A stretch of DNA of 21,593 nucleotides from a virus, in the IMG/VR virus record IMGVR_UViG_3300008448_000784, positions 1 to 21,593 of that record, one strand, 5' to 3'. The translations under genes and the position numbers were made by a program. Below, piece by piece: positions 20,484-21,593 of this stretch; position 1 is the stretch's first letter, and every line of letters begins with the position of its first letter. Below the pieces are notes generated by a model. That model had not been told where the DNA came from, did no database searches, and saw nothing but the letters and a program-made list of their open reading frames with translations.

Positions 20484-21310
20484 CAGAATCCTAGCGCGGT
20501 TGCGGTGCGGCTAAACCAGTTTGTTGGTTCTTTGGCTTTGGCCTTTGGCGGGGCGAGGGAGTTTAGCTTAATCTGCACAGGCCGCCCTTGTCCTTCCGGT
20601 AGCTGGTGGTAGCCGTACATACGCGCGGCGCGTTTTGGCACCAGCAAACTGGCTATACCAACCCGTGCGGGTTCTTCTTTTTCGCCGGTAAAAGTGTTAT
20701 ACCCAGGACCAAAATCATAGGTATCCTTAATGTTTATAACGCCTTGCGGGTCTACGTCGTAAACAAACCGCCCCAGCGTTTGCCCTATAGCTGCGTCTTT
20801 TCCTGCGTTTTGCCCTAACCCGACGCCCGTAAACGAAGCGACAGCATCGGGATTTTCGTAGTCTTCGTACTGAATGTTAGGCTCAATATCATAATATTGG
20901 CCTAACTTTACAACTGTGGGGTTAAGTTTGCCGGTAGACAAAAAAGACGTTAAATCTTTTACGGTTTGCATGTAACCTTTATAGTGTTGTAAGTAACTTG
21001 CGCGGTGCGTTGGATCGGTAGATTTTAAGGCCATGTTAAGGCTTTCGGCGGCGTACTCGCGCTGCTTGGCTATGCTTTCTTTAAGTTGCGGTTTTATAGC
21101 GTCGTACCGCCGGGTTATGACGCCGCGCATAACCTCCAGTTCTTCGGGCTTGAACGACCGTTCAGTGACCGGATCGCGCCGTTTGTCGATGACGCTTTCT
21201 ATGTAGATGCGTTTGTCGGCAGGCAGATTTTCTGCGCCAACAAAATCCCGGTAGCCTTTGGAGGCGGATTCAAAAAGGCGCTCACCTAGCGTGCGGTCAG
21301 TCGGGGGCAT
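20483..21310 (-). CDS. 275-residue protein between the terminase genes, function unknown
   Basis: The N-terminal half is helical and charged (EELEVMRGVITRRYDAIKPQLKESIAKQRE, HRASYLQHYKGYMQTVKDLTSFL). The C-terminal half has GRFVYDVDPQGVINIKDTYDFGPGYN (about 184-209), a pattern I have seen in phage internal or virion proteins, followed by RMYGYHQLPEGQGRPVQIKLN. I do not recognise a family. The start overlaps the upstream terminase gene by 14 bases and the stop overlaps large terminase by one base, so it is in the same transcript. Its DNA is much less GC-rich than neighbours (about 30% in 20941-21000 against about 68% in 19501-19560), suggesting separate origin. A packaging accessory or a virion protein are both possible. 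Confidence 0.65.
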   Translation of the reverse strand: MPPTDRTLGERLFESASKGYRDFVGAENLPADKRIYIESVIDKRRDPVTERSFKPEELEVMRGVITRRYDAIKPQLKESIAKQREYAAESLNMALKSTDPTHRASYLQHYKGYMQTVKDLTSFLSTGKLNPTVVKLGQYYDIEPNIQYEDYENPDAVASFTGVGLGQNAGKDAAIGQTLGRFVYDVDPQGVINIKDTYDFGPGYNTFTGEKEEPARVGIASLLVPKRAARMYGYHQLPEGQGRPVQIKLNSLAPPKAKAKEPTNWFSRTATALGF

Positions 21311-21593
21311 ATTCAGCGTCCTGCACTACGTTGGCAATAGGTGCTGGTGTATCAAAAGACGGCAACGCTGTCACCTCGGTGTACAGGCCCTCGATGACGC
21401 GCGACTGCGCCCGCTCCAGTGCGCCGGTGATGCTGATCTGCTGGTCGATGTTCACGTCGATCTGCTGCTTGGCCACCCAGCCGTGCTGGTGCTTGAGGAT
21501 GTCGAGCGCAGCCCTGGCGTCGCCGTTGGCGGCGGCGTGGTACATCGTCTTGGCGGCGGACAGTTCGCCGTCAGCGCGGCCCTTCATCTCCGC
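21297..21593 (-). CDS. Terminase small subunit, C-terminal part
   Basis: The frame is open to the right edge, with Ala-Glu codons before the first visible Met, so this is the last 98 codons of a longer gene. The visible part has helix KTMYHAAANGDARAALDILK, then HQHGWVAKQQIDVNIDQQISITGALERAQSRV, the usual C-terminal pattern of small terminases (a Gly-Trp turn followed by a beta strand with acidic and Gln residues). Location two genes before large terminase supports it. It recognises the packaging site and stimulates the large subunit. The DNA-binding N-terminus is outside the window. Confidence 0.7.
   Translation of the reverse strand, partial: AEMKGRADGELSAAKTMYHAAANGDARAALDILKHQHGWVAKQQIDVNIDQQISITGALERAQSRVIEGLYTEVTALPSFDTPAPIANVVQDAEYAPD

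Noticed and set aside
1-21593. CRISPR arrays, tRNA or rRNA genes, insertion sequences, integrase or attachment sites
   Set aside because: I saw no regularly spaced direct repeats, cloverleaf-type sequence, transposase-like protein or terminal inverted repeats in the window.

Overview
The window is a continuous stretch of a tailed-phage (or prophage) virion assembly module. Every gene I can support lies on the minus strand, so transcription runs from high to low coordinates. Gene order and protein sizes match the head/tail region of P22-like short-tailed phages: small terminase (partial), large terminase, portal, scaffold, major coat, gp4-like and gp10-like packaged-DNA stabilisation (tail adaptor) proteins, tail protein, tailspike, then DNA-injection proteins. 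The DNA is GC-rich and very densely coded. Many neighbours are joined by ATGA or TGATG overlaps, and standard bacterial codons and Shine-Dalgarno sites are used throughout. Nothing here identifies the host beyond a bacterium, probably Gram-negative by analogy to P22-type phages. No integrase, repressor, lysis, replication, tRNA or CRISPR sequence is present, so lifestyle cannot be decided.

Layout in order of transcription. (1) 21593-18957: C-terminus of the small terminase, an AT-rich 275-residue protein of unknown role, and the large terminase. (2) 18955-18237: four small, strongly basic proteins, coupled or nearly abutting. (3) 18232-13202: portal, a small possibly ferritin/Dps-like helical protein, a 100-residue beta-rich protein, a 613-residue fibre/adhesin with a duplicated domain, and a 93-residue protein. 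(4) 13201-13120: the only sizeable intergenic space with promoter- and operator-like sequence, followed by scaffold and coat (13119-11104). (5) 11103-10223: two small beta-rich proteins, with three successive GC-rich hairpins carrying UUCG loops after coat and after each of them. (6) 10222-6451: an acidic protein with a C-terminal AT-hook-like motif, the gp4-like and gp10-like adaptors, and a tail fibre/needle-like protein. (7) 6376-4113: beta-helix tailspike and a small beta-sandwich-like protein. (8) 4113-3116: a coupled pair of enzymes, a 2-oxoglutarate/Fe(II) hydroxylase-like protein and a GNAT acetyltransferase. (9) 3114-1: DNA-transfer (injection) proteins, the last running off the window.

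Together the genes package DNA (terminase), build and fill the procapsid (portal, scaffold, coat), seal it (gp4/gp10-like), attach adhesins (tailspike, tail protein, fibre) and load the proteins ejected with the DNA. The parts not explained by the standard P22 plan are the hydroxylase/acetyltransferase pair, the possible Dps-like protein, the basic micro-gene cluster, the 275-residue protein between the terminase genes, and the three-hairpin ladder behind the coat gene. No gene-free stretch longer than about 85 bases exists in the window.
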